A stretch of DNA of 64,000 nucleotides from Streptomyces endocoffeicus (GCF_016741935.1 NZ_JAERRG010000014.1:1-64000), one strand, 5' to 3'. Numbered from the stretch's first letter, positions 1 through 8,973 are shown. A program made the numbers and translations. Notes: generated by a model not told the origin, from the letters alone.

Positions 1-1
1 G

Positions 2-40
2 AGCGATCTCGAAGCCGAGTGGGCAGACCTGGAGGAGTGA
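2..40 (+). CDS. C-terminal end of an unidentified protein (5' partial)
   Basis: The window opens inside a reading frame whose last twelve codons read SDLEAEWADLEE before a TGA at 38-40. The acidic tail looks like a genuine protein C-terminus and is followed 14 nt later by a strong hairpin, as expected at a gene end. Too little is present to name a family; an MbtH-like or other NRPS-associated protein is only a guess from the neighbouring thioesterase remnant. Confidence 0.35.
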   Translation, partial: SDLEAEWADLEE

Positions 41-53
41 GAGCCGCTCAGGG

Positions 54-87
54 CCGGGGCGTGGCGGCCCGGGGCGCCACGCCCCGG
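54..87. terminator. Bidirectional terminator hairpin
   Basis: Perfect 13-bp stem (CCGGGGCGTGGCG, 54-66, with its complement at 75-87) and an 8-nt loop. It lies between the converging ends of the partial left-edge frame and the leftward thioesterase remnant, so it can serve both. Confidence 0.75.
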
Positions 88-91
88 CGTG

Positions 92-994
92 CTACGGCCG
101 CTCGAGCCGCCGAGCGACGACGGGGCCGATGTGATCCAGTGCCCGCCGCGTCATCAGGTGGTCGTGAGTACTGGGCACATCGTGGGTCCGGATATCTCCC
201 TCGACGTAGGGCGCCCAGGAATCGGGCGTACGCCATGCGGCGCTCCGGTGGTCGGTGGGTTCCTCCGTCGCGATGAAGAGGTCCATCTCCCCGTGGAACC
301 GCCGAGGCCGGTGTTCCTTGGCGGCTCGCTCATGCTGGGCGTGGCTGTGGCACAGCGCCGTCAGAATCTCCTCATCCAGGGAGTACGCCTCGTCCGCCAG
401 GACGTCGAGGAACATGCCCCGGATGTCGCGGTCTCCCGCCTCTGGCAGCGATTCCGCCGCAGGCACGGCCGCCAGGGGGTAGGTGTCGAGCACCGCCAGC
501 AAGGCCACCTCCTCACCCTCCTCCTGAAGCCGGGTCGCGATCGCGTGGGCGACGATGCCGCCGAAGGACCAGCCGAGGAGGTGGTACGGGCCGTGTGGCC
601 GTACGGTCCGGATCTGGCGCAGATAGTCCGCCGCGATTTCCTCGACCGTGGCGTGCGGTGTCTCCGTACCGGCCAGCCCCCGGGCCTGGAGACCGTAGAC
701 GGGGTGGTCGGCGTCGATATGGCGCAGCAGTCCGGAATAGGGCCAGCTGATCCCGCCGGCCGGGTGGACGCAGAAGAGCGGTGCACGGCTGCCGTGTGGC
801 CGCAGCGGTAGCAGGACGTCGAAGCCCTCCCCACCGTCGAGGCCCTTCCCACCGTTTCCGCTCTCCAGCCTGCTGGCCAGCGCGGCCACCGTCGGGTCCT
901 CGAACACCGCCCCTACCGGCAGCTCCACCCCCAGCTCAGACCGCAACCGCGACACCAACCGCGTCGCCAACATCGCGGCGAGGGCAACGTTCTC
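92..994 (-). pseudogene. NRPS remnant: broken carrier domain plus type I thioesterase
   Basis: The frame reads the second half of a peptidyl-carrier domain (MLATRLVSRLRSELGVELPV) followed by a complete-looking releasing thioesterase with the nucleophile motif GWSFGG (Ser codon near 566-568), an Asp after strand 6 (VLDTYP) and a late His (STHDHL). In an intact NRPS the carrier would carry a GGHS motif whose Ser holds phosphopantetheine; here that spot reads ALAAML, so the attachment Ser is missing. Upstream of about 994 the frame shows no NRPS homology and an unrelated rightward gene begins at 1074. I read this as the decayed 3' end of a synthetase gene. A short stand-alone thioesterase starting at the ATG at 973 remains possible. 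Confidence 0.7.
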
Positions 995-1073
995 GCAACG
1001 TGGCGAGGGGTTCGCTGGGCCGGACCTCTGACCGCTCGGTGAGCATGACCAGCATGACGGAGAGGGATCGCCC

Positions 1074-1430
1074 ATGGACCGTATCGCGCTGACACCGGCC
1101 GCGGCCGAGCTGATCCGCAAGCTGCGGGCGGATCACGGGCCGCTGATGTTCCACCAGTCGGGCGGCTGCTGCGACGGCAGCGCGCCGATGTGCTATCCGC
1201 TCGGCGAGTTCCGTACGGGTGGGTCGGATGTGCTGCTCGGGGAGCTGGTGGTGGACGGGGTCGAGGAGCCGGTGGGCTTCTGGATGTCGGCCTCGCAGTT
1301 CGAGCTGTGGGCCCATACGCATCTCACGGTGGACGTGGTGCCGGGCCGTGGCAGCGGCTTCTCCCTGGAGGCGCCGGAGGGTGTGCGCTTCCTGATCCGC
1401 TCACGGCTGCTGAACGACACGGCTGGCTGA
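1074..1430 (+). CDS. DUF779 family protein
   Basis: 118 residues, the usual length for DUF779. The conserved segment MFHQSGGCCDGSAPMCYP, with two adjacent Cys and a third nearby, and a C-terminal SGFSLEAPEG-type stretch identify the family. DUF779 genes often sit beside aldehyde dehydrogenases of alcohol or acetoin metabolism, but no dehydrogenase is adjacent here, so the role is unknown. The Cys cluster could bind metal or be redox active, which is inference. The ATG at 1074 follows a purine-rich GGAGAGGGA ribosome-binding site. The gene starts just upstream of the truncated NRPS remnant read on the other strand, so the shared boundary is probably a rearrangement junction. Confidence 0.85.
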   Translation: MDRIALTPAAAELIRKLRADHGPLMFHQSGGCCDGSAPMCYPLGEFRTGGSDVLLGELVVDGVEEPVGFWMSASQFELWAHTHLTVDVVPGRGSGFSLEAPEGVRFLIRSRLLNDTAG

Positions 1431-1494
1431 GCACGGCGAACCGCGCCCGGCGCGCCGCCGGATGGGCGCGAGGGGAACACCACCTCCTTGCGCC

Positions 1495-1582
1495 CTCAGC
1501 CGACCGCACCCTCAGCCCCGGCCGCACCCTCAGCCGGCCGAGCTCTCAGCCCCGGCCGCGCTGCTCTCAGCCGACCGTGCCC
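1495..1582. repeat. Degenerate CCCTCAGCC tandem repeat
   Basis: Between the DUF779 and GGDEF-EAL genes the sequence repeats variants of CCTCAGCC(CC)GGCCGC about five times. It ends at the stop of the leftward gene. No convincing terminator stem is visible beside it. Confidence 0.5.
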
Positions 1583-3883
1583 TCAGCTCGCGTCGGCCAG
1601 CGCCAGGGTGTGCAGCCGCTCGGGCGGGCCCGGCCGTGCGTAGTACCAGCCCTGGGCGGTGTCGCAGCCCAGCCCCCGCAGATGCTCGGCCTGTACGGCC
1701 GTCTCCACGCCCTCGACCGTCACCGCGAGGTCCAGCGTGTGCGCGAGCGAGACGATCCCCTCGACGATCTTGACGTCGACCGGATCGGCCGGGGCCCGCT
1801 GCATGCCCCGGGTGAAGGAACGGTCCAGTTTGAGCTGGGAGACCGGGAGCCGGCGCAGATACGACAGGTTGGAGTAGCCGGTGCCGAAGTCGTCCAGGGC
1901 GATGTCCACGCCGAGGTCGGCGAGTTGCCGCAGCGGCCGCAGGGCGGTCTCGTCGGCGCCGATGAGGTCGTTCTCGGTGACCTCCAGGCACAGCGCGCTG
2001 GGGCACAGCCCGGCGTTCTCCAGGACCGCCACCGTGTCGGAGACCAGCGTGGGATGGCTCAGCTGGCACGGCGAGAGGTTGACGTTGACGCGCAGCGACT
2101 CGTCGTCCTCGGCGGCGTCGCGCCACTCACGCGCCTGCCGGGCCGCCTGCTCCAGGACCCAGCGGCCGAGCGGGACGATCAGCCCGGTGTCCTCGGCGAG
2201 CGGGATGAACTGGTCGGGGCCGAGCACTCCGTGCAGCGGGTGCAGCCAGCGTACGAGCGCCTCGGCGCCGCGTACGGTGCCGTCGGTGAGCCGTACCAGC
2301 GGCTGGTACTCGATGAAGAACTCGCCCTTCTCCAGGGCGGAGGGCAGGCCGTTGGTGAGGCTGTGACGGGCGATCACCCGGGCGTTGGAGTCGGCGTCGG
2401 CGATCTCAAAGCGATTGCCGCCCGCGGCCTTGGCCCGGTACATGGTGATGTCGGCGCTGCGCAGCACCTCGGCCCGGCCGATCTCCCCGGCCCGGCCGTC
2501 GACCACGCCGATGCTGGCCCGTACCCGCAGCTCACGGCCCTCGATCCGGACGGGTTCGGCGAGCGCGGCGAGCATCCGGCGGGCCAGCCCGGCGCCGTCG
2601 GTCTGCGCGGCGGGGCCGGTGACCAGGGCGAGGAACTCGTCGCCGCCGACCCGGGCGAGCAGCTCGGTGGGAGCCTTCACACAGCGCTGGAGGCGTTCGG
2701 CCACGGCCGTGAGCAGCCGGTCGCCGACGACGTGCCCGAGGCTGTCGTTGACGGCCTTGAAACCGTCCAGGTCCAGGTAGCACACGCCGAACCGCTCGGC
2801 GTCGGCGTCGGCGGCCAGCACCTGGTCCAGCCGCTCCAGGAACAGGGTGCGGTTGGGCAGTCCGGTCAGCTCGTCGTGGGTGGCCTCGTAGCGCAGCCGT
2901 TCCCGGAGCTGCCGGTGCTCGGTGATGTCCTCGGCGAGGGCGAGCTGGTACTGCGGGGCGCCGCTGGAGTCGCGCAGCAGGGTGACCGTCAGATTGGTCC
3001 ACAGCTCGCTGCCGTCGTCGCGGTAGTGCGGCTTCTCGATGCGGAAGTGGTCGCGCTCCCCGTTGACCAGCTCGCGGTAGAGCTCATGGGCGCCGGGGAC
3101 GTCGTCGGGGTGGACGAACTCGGTGACGTTGCGGCCGGGGCGGAAGAAGTCCATCCCGCCGAACATCCGGGCCATGGCGTCGTTGACGACGAGCACCTCG
3201 CCGTCGAGCCCGGCGATGCCCACGCCGATGACCGCGCCCTCGAAGACGGCCTGGAACTTGGCCTCGCTCGCGTGCAGCGCCTTCTCGGCCTCGGTCCGGG
3301 CGGCCATCGCGGCCCGCGAGATGGCCTCCTGCTCATCGCGCTCACGCTCGCGCAGCTCGCGGACGAAGCCGGCGGCGAGGGCGTGCTGCAGCCGCACACA
3401 GCGGGCGCGCGCCTCCTCGTCGGCGAGGGGCTCGTGGGAGGGCTCGTCGGACGGGCCTGAGAACGATTCACCCGATGGCCCGGGGAATGATTCACCGGAT
3501 GGCCCGGGGAACGATTCACCGGATGGCCGAGAGAAGGGCACTCCGGGCGACGAGCAGGACACCAGATGTGCGTCGATGACGCCCAGGATGGCGGGCAGCG
3601 CGTCGGGCTCGGTGCACTGGGCGTCCACCAGCGCGGCCCCGACCTCGTACGCGGCCTCGGTGTCGAAGGGGGAGGAACGCAGGGCGGCGCTCAACCGCTG
3701 GGCCAGCGGCAGCAGATAGCCCTCGAACTCCTCGGCGGTCATCGTGGTGGCGGCCAGCGGGTGGACGGCCCGGCACCAGATGCCCGCGAATCGCCTCAGC
3801 TGATCGTTTTCTCTGGGGGCGGGGTGCCCGGCGGCGTCCCCGGCGCCGCGGTCACATCTCGGCCCGCCCGATTCGGAAGTCAT
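1583..3883 (-). CDS. PAS-GGDEF-EAL cyclic-di-GMP signalling protein
   Basis: 766 residues with no membrane segment. Order: N-terminal helical region (1-130), an octapeptide-repeat linker, a coiled-coil-like helix, a PAS domain (about 215-335, ending in the PAC-like AEDITEHRQL), GGDEF domain with an intact GGDEF signature (about residue 414) and an EAL domain (EALVRW near 540, plus NVNLSP, LEVTEN, DDFGTGYSNL, LKLD and EGVET). All canonical metal and substrate residues of EAL are visible, so phosphodiesterase activity is likely. The RxxD feedback site expected upstream of GGDEF is absent (TELLARVGGDEF), so product inhibition of any cyclase activity is doubtful. Start chosen at the ATG at 3883, preceded by GGGGAG; longer upstream reading is low-complexity. 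In Streptomyces such proteins tune BldD-linked development. Confidence 0.9.
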   Translation of the reverse strand: MTSESGGPRCDRGAGDAAGHPAPRENDQLRRFAGIWCRAVHPLAATTMTAEEFEGYLLPLAQRLSAALRSSPFDTEAAYEVGAALVDAQCTEPDALPAILGVIDAHLVSCSSPGVPFSRPSGESFPGPSGESFPGPSGESFSGPSDEPSHEPLADEEARARCVRLQHALAAGFVRELRERERDEQEAISRAAMAARTEAEKALHASEAKFQAVFEGAVIGVGIAGLDGEVLVVNDAMARMFGGMDFFRPGRNVTEFVHPDDVPGAHELYRELVNGERDHFRIEKPHYRDDGSELWTNLTVTLLRDSSGAPQYQLALAEDITEHRQLRERLRYEATHDELTGLPNRTLFLERLDQVLAADADAERFGVCYLDLDGFKAVNDSLGHVVGDRLLTAVAERLQRCVKAPTELLARVGGDEFLALVTGPAAQTDGAGLARRMLAALAEPVRIEGRELRVRASIGVVDGRAGEIGRAEVLRSADITMYRAKAAGGNRFEIADADSNARVIARHSLTNGLPSALEKGEFFIEYQPLVRLTDGTVRGAEALVRWLHPLHGVLGPDQFIPLAEDTGLIVPLGRWVLEQAARQAREWRDAAEDDESLRVNVNLSPCQLSHPTLVSDTVAVLENAGLCPSALCLEVTENDLIGADETALRPLRQLADLGVDIALDDFGTGYSNLSYLRRLPVSQLKLDRSFTRGMQRAPADPVDVKIVEGIVSLAHTLDLAVTVEGVETAVQAEHLRGLGCDTAQGWYYARPGPPERLHTLALADAS
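3453..3524. repeat. Three 24-bp in-frame tandem repeats
   Basis: Units at 3453-3476, 3477-3500 and 3501-3524 differ at only a few bases and encode PSGESF(P/S)G repeats in the linker of the GGDEF-EAL protein. Copy number is likely to vary between strains. Confidence 0.85.
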
Positions 3884-4615
3884 ATCGTGCGCTCCCCGGG
3901 GCAGCCGCCATGGGCTGTGTCCCTGTAGCCTGCCGCGTCCTCGCCTGTGGCGTCGATGCCCTCCGGCCGCCAGTCCACGTCCTGCACTTCCTTCGCCCTC
4001 TTCCGGCTTCCGGGGCCGCCCTCGGGTCGTCCGCGTCCTCGGGGAAGTGGAGCACGACGAAGAGCGGCACGGCAACCCGCTGCTGAGGCGAGATTACTGA
4101 TCAACCGTTCGATGAGGAAAGGAAAAACGGAAAACTTCAATCCGGATCTGATCATGGTGGCGGGCGCCGCCGGGGGCTGTCGAGCACCTGTCAGAGGCAT
4201 CTGCCAGCGGCCCAAACCCCCTGCTGACCTCGGCCCTCCACAGGGCGGGCCTTTGAAAGCGCCTCGCCCAAACCCGTTCGGGAGAGCCCGTTCTGGCGGT
4301 GCGCCAACCCCGCGCGTGAGCAGTCGAATTAGGAAATCCCTCACGTCCGCCGCACGTGAACATCACACCGGGTCTCGGCGGCCGAGGCAGCCGTACCCGG
4401 GCCCGTACGCCCGCCCCCGCACCCCGCGGAACGAAATCGGGGCAGCCTTTTCGCCCCCATGCGGTGAATTGCCATGAATAGGGGTACTCGGCCGCCGGAT
4501 CCCCACAAGGAGGCAAGCCGGATCTCCACAAGGAGGCAACGAGACACAAGGAGGTACGTCTCCTCGTGGAGGCACGACGACGCACCGGACACATAAGGAC
4601 GCACGGAGTGACCCC
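3884..4615. other. Long intergenic region between divergent genes, with Shine-Dalgarno-like repeats
   Basis: 732 bp without a convincing gene; frames here have no recognisable domain. The last 120 bp hold two adjacent 23-bp near-identical copies (4494-4516 and 4517-4539, GCCGGATC(C/T)CCACAAGGAG core) and a third partial copy (4545-4554). Each contains ACAAGGAGG, a perfect ribosome-binding sequence, yet none is at a start codon. The rightward gene starts at 4616. Confidence 0.5.
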
Positions 4616-5506
4616 ATGGCCCCACCAGGTGTCGCCCAGGATCTGCTGCCGCACCGCTGTCTGACCCTGTTCACCGGCTTCGACGGGATCGACGGCGAGG
4701 ACGAGGCGGGGATACTGCGCCGGGCGATGACCCAGGTCAGCACGGTCGGCACCGGCTGCGCCGAGGCGGGCTACCTACGGCTCGGCGAGGGCCTGGTCCG
4801 CTGTCCGTACGACGGTCAGCGGGCCGGGCTCGCGGCCGCCGCCGAGGACCGGTTCGGCAACCTCAGGGCCTGGGCGGGTCCGGGCCGCCCGGACCCCTAC
4901 CCCAAGCCCGACCCGGAGCGGCGCGAGGAACTGCTGCGGGAGGCCGCCCGCCGGCCGCGTCCGGTGCGGGTGCGGGACCGGCTGGTCGCGGTGGCCGATC
5001 CGCGCGGTGAGGTGCTGGGCGCGCTGTCCCTGGTGGATCCGGAGGGCCGGGCCGATGAGCGGGCCGTTCGCGCGCTGGACCACGCCGCGACCTCGCTGGG
5101 CCTGGAGCTGGCCCACGTGCGCGAGCTGGCCGAGGTGGAGCTGCGGCTGCGGCGGGAGCTGGTGGACGATCTGCTCTCGGGCGCGGGCGACGGCAGTGCG
5201 GCGGCCGACACCAGTGCGGTGGGCGGCGGCAGCACGGCGGGCGACACCCGTGCCGCGGACGACGGCAGCGTGGCGATCAGGGTGGGCGCTTCCTGCGACA
5301 CCCCGCACGAGGTGCCCCGCTCGTACCAGGAGGCGCTGCGGGCGCTGGAGGTGCGCCGCCGTTCGCCCAGCCCGTACGGCATGACGTGCTACGACGATCT
5401 GGGTCTTTGCCGGATCCTGCCCACCGGGAACGGGCACCGGGAGGTCGAGCGGTTCGTGCGGGAGCCGACGCGACGGCACCACACCACGAGGCGGGATGGG
5501 CAATGA
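4616..5506 (+). pseudogene. Truncated PucR/CdaR-like regulator (DNA-binding end missing)
   Basis: The first 180 residues resemble the GAF-like sensory half of Streptomyces PucR-family regulators (LRRELVDDLLSG at its end). Members continue with a GGDEF-like domain and a C-terminal HTH. Here the middle is replaced by a low-complexity Gly/Ser/Ala/Asp stretch (about 191-220), followed by a recognisable RIGV-type piece (RVGASCDTPHEVPRSYQEAL...YDDLGLCRIL) and then an abrupt non-homologous Arg-rich end, so the HTH is gone. This looks like an internal deletion plus 3' truncation. The stop overlaps the next ATG by 4 nt, so the fragment may still be translated. It could act as a sensor-only protein, but decay is the simpler reading. 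Confidence 0.6.
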
Positions 5507-6135
5507 GCGACAAGGACAGGAGTGTGGCGCGTGCCCTGCTCGACCAGCAGGGCACGACCTTCGCCGCCGAGGCAGGGATCAAGCTCCGCGACACCCCCGG
5601 CCCGCTCTACCAGCTGCTGGTGCTCGCGCATCTGCTGTCCGCGCGGATCGGTTCCGGCATCGCCGTCGCCGCCGCCCGCGCCCTGTTCGACGCCGGGATG
5701 CGCGACCCGCGGCGCATGGCGGAGGCCACTTGGCAGCAGCGGGTGGACGCGCTGGGCGAGGGCGGCTACCGGCGTTACGACGAGCGGACCTCCAGCCAGC
5801 TGGGCGAGGCGGCCGAGCTGGTGAACCGGGAGTACGGGGGCGATCTGCGGCGGATGCGCGAGGCCGGGGACGTGAAGAAGCTGCTGCGGGGGGTCAAGGG
5901 CATCGGGCCGGCCGGGGTGAACATCTTCCTGCGCGAGGTGCAGGGCGTCTGGCCCGAGTTCGCCCCGTACTTCGACGGCAAGGCGCTGGACGGCGCCGAG
6001 CGGGTCGGGCTGCCGAGGAGCGCGCGGTCGCTGGAGGGGCTGGTGGCCGAGAGGGACCTTCCCCGGCTGGCCGCCGCCCTGGTCCGGGTCGCGCTCCACG
6101 CGGACGCCGCGCGGGAGGTGCGCGCCGCGGCATGA
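5503..6135 (+). CDS. Endonuclease III-like HhH protein
   Basis: 210 residues, mostly helical, with a helix-hairpin-helix-like segment LLRGVKGIGPAGVNIFLREVQGVWPEFAPYFD typical of the DNA glycosylase/endonuclease III fold. The catalytic Lys in the hairpin and the Fe-S Cys cluster of true Nth proteins are not evident, so lesion-processing chemistry is uncertain; the family is usually annotated simply as endonuclease in Streptomyces. The ATG at 5503 overlaps the preceding stop (ATGA), which implies translational coupling to the truncated regulator gene and probably reflects a deletion that fused the two transcription units. Confidence 0.7.
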   Translation: MSDKDRSVARALLDQQGTTFAAEAGIKLRDTPGPLYQLLVLAHLLSARIGSGIAVAAARALFDAGMRDPRRMAEATWQQRVDALGEGGYRRYDERTSSQLGEAAELVNREYGGDLRRMREAGDVKKLLRGVKGIGPAGVNIFLREVQGVWPEFAPYFDGKALDGAERVGLPRSARSLEGLVAERDLPRLAAALVRVALHADAAREVRAAA

Positions 6136-6195
6136 CGCGGTCGGGCGGCAACGCGGTCGGGCGGCAAGACGGTCAGGTGAGGCGGCGTAACGCGT

Positions 6196-6705
6196 TCACG
6201 TGAGGAACTGCGAGCACTGGTAGGGGCCGTACGTCCGCTCGCCGTCGTCCAGGGAGACCCGGACGTCGTCCGGCCGGATGGCCTCGTCCCGGTGCAGGAA
6301 GGACTGGGCGCGGGCCAGGGTGCACACCAGCTGGCCGTTGGGCAGCCGGTCGCTCGGGCTGTCGAAGGAGGCGCCGGGCGAGTGCAGGGTGATCCGGTGG
6401 CCCGTGCCGCTGGTCCAGTACGACCCGAGCCGGACGAGATTGACGAGCCCGCGCTCCTCGCCCCAGGCCGGCATGTCCGCCAGCAACTTGAGGGCACCGA
6501 CGGGTTCCTCGATGGAGGTGTCGGGGCGGGTGACGCCCTGGAGCGCGGAGCCGCGGACGTAGTAGATCCGCAGATCCCTGGTGAGCCCCTTCGCGGGCTC
6601 GCCGCCGTCCACCACTCCGGTGGGCCGCACCCCGCAGCCGGCCGCCACCAGGGCGAGGAGCACGGCAACCGCCGCCGTACGCGGGCGGTTCATCCCACCC
6701 TTCAT
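6196..6705 (-). CDS. Lipoprotein co-transcribed with a two-component system
   Basis: 169 residues with a type II signal: basic N-terminus, hydrophobic stretch AAVAVLLALVAAG and lipobox Cys (VAAGC). The exported part has no recognised catalytic motif; a Cys near the middle (GQLVCTLA) and one near the end (PYQCSQF) could pair. The start is fixed by the ATG at 6705 overlapping the kinase stop (ATGA) with GGAGGGG upstream. Third gene of a regulator-kinase-lipoprotein operon, so a role in modulating the sensor kinase at the membrane, as CseA does for CseBC, is a reasonable inference but sequence similarity to CseA was not tested. Confidence 0.8.
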   Translation of the reverse strand: MKGGMNRPRTAAVAVLLALVAAGCGVRPTGVVDGGEPAKGLTRDLRIYYVRGSALQGVTRPDTSIEEPVGALKLLADMPAWGEERGLVNLVRLGSYWTSGTGHRITLHSPGASFDSPSDRLPNGQLVCTLARAQSFLHRDEAIRPDDVRVSLDDGERTYGPYQCSQFLT

Positions 6706-8204
6706 CGTGCCCCTCCGTCCGCCGCTACTGCCCGCGCGCCGAAGTCCTGCCCGGCGGAATCCCGCCCGGCGCGTTGCCGCGGGTGGCGGGGCAGCCTCAG
6801 GGTGAACACGGCGCCGCCGCCCTCCTCGGCGGGCCGGTTGGCCGCCTCGATCGTGCCGCCGTGCAGCCGTGCGTTCTCCAGCGCGATGGCGGTGCCGAGG
6901 CCGCTGCCCTCCGAGCGGGTCCGGGCGCTGTCCGCCTTGTAGAAGCGGTCGAAGACCTGGCCGACGGCGTCCGGTGGCAGCCCCGGCCCCCGGTCCGTGA
7001 CCTCCACTGTCACCCGGTCCGCGTCGGCGGACAGCGTCACGGTCACCGGCCACTCACCGTGGCGGAGGGCGTTGCCCACGAGGTTGGCCACGGCCACGTC
7101 CACCCGCCGCCGGTCCACCACCGCCCGTATCCCCTCCGGGAGCCGCGCCGCCACCTGGCCGGTCCAGCCGCGCAGCTCCAGCGTGCCGTGGATGATGCGC
7201 GCGAGATCGGTCTCCGCCGCGTCGAGCCGGGCCGCCCCCGAGTCGAAGCGGGACATCTCCATCAGGTCCTCCACCAGCCGGGCCAGCCGCGCCGTCTCGT
7301 CGCTGACGGTACGGGCGGCGCGGGCGGCGTCCGTGGGCAGCTGCGCCGCGTCCTCGTCCAGCACGGTCGTCACCATCGTCATGGCGGTCAGCGGGGTGCG
7401 CAGCTCGTGCGAGACATCGGCGACGAACCGCCGTGCCCTGGCCTCCTGGTCCCGCAGGTCGGTCACCGAACGCTGCAGCGCGTCGGCCGTGGTGTTGAAG
7501 TCCGCGGCGAGCCGGGCGAGTTCATCACGGCCCCTGACCTCCACCCGTGAGTCGAGGTCGCCCTCGGCCAGCCGCCGGGTGGCCCGCCCCAGCTCGCGCA
7601 CCGGCCGTAGCACGGTCCCGGCGGCGAGCAGGGCGAGCACCGCGGCGAGGCCGAGCACCGGGAGCAGTCCGCCGCGCACCGAGTCCAGCAGGGCGGCGGT
7701 GTGCTCCTCCTCCGCCCGCAGGGAGGTGACGGCGAACACCTCGAGCCCGGAGGCCCGGCCGCCCTCGTAGGAGACGGGGGTGCCGACCACCAGATACGGC
7801 CGGCCCCGGTACTCCACGCGCTGGAAGCGGGTACGGCCCGAGGAGCGGACCGAGGCGCGCAGTTCGGGGGTGATCCGGGTGCGGTCGGCCAGGCCGTCGG
7901 AGGACGCGGTGAGGTCCTGGTAGCGGGTGACGACGAGCGGGGCGCCGGAGAGCCCGGAGGAGACCGAGTCGGCCAGCGCGGTCAGCGTGCGCATGTCGGG
8001 GGGCATGTCGAAGTCGGGGGCGACGCTGTCGACGCGCTCGCGGAGGTCGGCCTGGAAGGCGTCCTGGGTGCGCTGGAGCACGGCGCTGCGGGATTCCCGG
8101 TAGGCGAGCGCGGTGGCAGTGACGGTGCTGATCAGCGCGACGAGGACGAAGGCGATGACCAGCCGGGTGCGCAAGCCCCCAAGACGCGGCCGGAAGCGTT
8201 TCAT
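6702..8204 (-). CDS. HAMP-containing sensor histidine kinase
   Basis: 500 residues. TM1 about 14-35, extracytoplasmic sensor domain 36-175, TM2 about 180-199, HAMP 200-255, HisKA with phosphoacceptor His266 (VADVSHELRTPLTA), then HATPase_c with N-box LVGNALRHG, G1 DRGPGLP, F-box FDRFYKAD and G2 GSGLGTAI. All catalytic motifs are intact. The ATG overlaps the response regulator stop by 4 nt (ATGA), so the pair is translationally coupled. The likely phospho-acceptor is the adjacent OmpR-type regulator. The signal is unknown, but the cell-envelope style sensor and the facing export operon suggest envelope or antimicrobial stress. Confidence 0.95.
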   Translation of the reverse strand: MKRFRPRLGGLRTRLVIAFVLVALISTVTATALAYRESRSAVLQRTQDAFQADLRERVDSVAPDFDMPPDMRTLTALADSVSSGLSGAPLVVTRYQDLTASSDGLADRTRITPELRASVRSSGRTRFQRVEYRGRPYLVVGTPVSYEGGRASGLEVFAVTSLRAEEEHTAALLDSVRGGLLPVLGLAAVLALLAAGTVLRPVRELGRATRRLAEGDLDSRVEVRGRDELARLAADFNTTADALQRSVTDLRDQEARARRFVADVSHELRTPLTAMTMVTTVLDEDAAQLPTDAARAARTVSDETARLARLVEDLMEMSRFDSGAARLDAAETDLARIIHGTLELRGWTGQVAARLPEGIRAVVDRRRVDVAVANLVGNALRHGEWPVTVTLSADADRVTVEVTDRGPGLPPDAVGQVFDRFYKADSARTRSEGSGLGTAIALENARLHGGTIEAANRPAEEGGGAVFTLRLPRHPRQRAGRDSAGQDFGARAVAADGGAR

Positions 8205-8887
8205 ATCGGACCGAATCGATAGCCGAAGCCGCGCACGGTCTGGATATAGCGGGGCCGGGCGGGCACCTCCTCGATCTTCGCGCGCAGCCGTCCGACCGCG
8301 GCGTCGACCAGGCGCGAGTCCCCGAGGAAGGAGTGGTCCCACACCGAGGCGAGCAGCTGCTCCCGGCTGAAGACCCGGCCCGGCGAGGCGGACAGCTCCA
8401 GCAGCAGCCGCAGTTCGGTGGGTGGCAGCGGGACGGGGGCGCCGTCGCGGCTGACGGTGAGCCCCGCCCGGTCGATGAACAGCCCGGCGTAGACCTCGCC
8501 GGGCCGCCGGGGTACGGGGTCGGCGCGCCGCAGCGCCGCCTTGATCCGCGCCTCCAGGACGGGTGCGGTGACCGGCTTGACCACATAGTCATCGGCCCCG
8601 GCTTCCAGGCCGCCGACGATGTCCGGATCGTCGCCGCGCGCGGTCAGCATGATCACGGGCATGGTGGAGCGGGCCCGGATCCGGCGACAGACCTCGAAGC
8701 CGTCCATGCCGGGCAGCATCAGGTCGAGCACCGCGAGTTCGACGGCCGTCTCGGCGGGGGCGTCGAGCAGCGCGAGGGCCTCCTCGCCGGTGGCGGCGAC
8801 CGACACCTGATAGCCGTGGCGGCGCAGCACGAGCTCCATGCCATCGCGTACGGAGGCGTCGTCCTCGATGAGCAGTACATGCGGCAT
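8201..8887 (-). CDS. OmpR/PhoB-type response regulator
   Basis: 228 residues: receiver domain 1-120 with acidic pocket EDD (9-10), phosphoacceptor Asp55 (LAVLDLMLPG), Thr in MLTARG and Lys105 (VVKPV), then a winged-helix trans_reg_C domain ending in YIQTVRGFGYRFGPI. Start at the ATG at 8887 gives the normal MPHVLLIEDD beginning; the ribosome-binding site there is weak. First gene of the leftward operon. The 133-bp gap to the divergent export operon contains an inverted repeat that is a candidate target. Confidence 0.95.
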   Translation of the reverse strand: MPHVLLIEDDASVRDGMELVLRRHGYQVSVAATGEEALALLDAPAETAVELAVLDLMLPGMDGFEVCRRIRARSTMPVIMLTARGDDPDIVGGLEAGADDYVVKPVTAPVLEARIKAALRRADPVPRRPGEVYAGLFIDRAGLTVSRDGAPVPLPPTELRLLLELSASPGRVFSREQLLASVWDHSFLGDSRLVDAAVGRLRAKIEEVPARPRYIQTVRGFGYRFGPI

Positions 8888-8973
8888 ACGGTCGAGTATT
8901 ACCCATGAAATCGTCGGAATCTGCTGGTCAGGCCGAAGAATCAAAGGCAGACGGGCTTTGTTACACATCCATC

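Noticed and set aside
1190..3460. Long rightward open frame opposite the GGDEF-EAL gene
   Set aside because: High-GC shadow of the real leftward gene; its Gly/Val/Asp-biased translation lacks domains, and the opposite frame carries all motifs.
3453..3524. Direct repeats as a possible CRISPR array
   Set aside because: Repeats are contiguous with no spacers, in frame inside a gene, and no cas gene is present.
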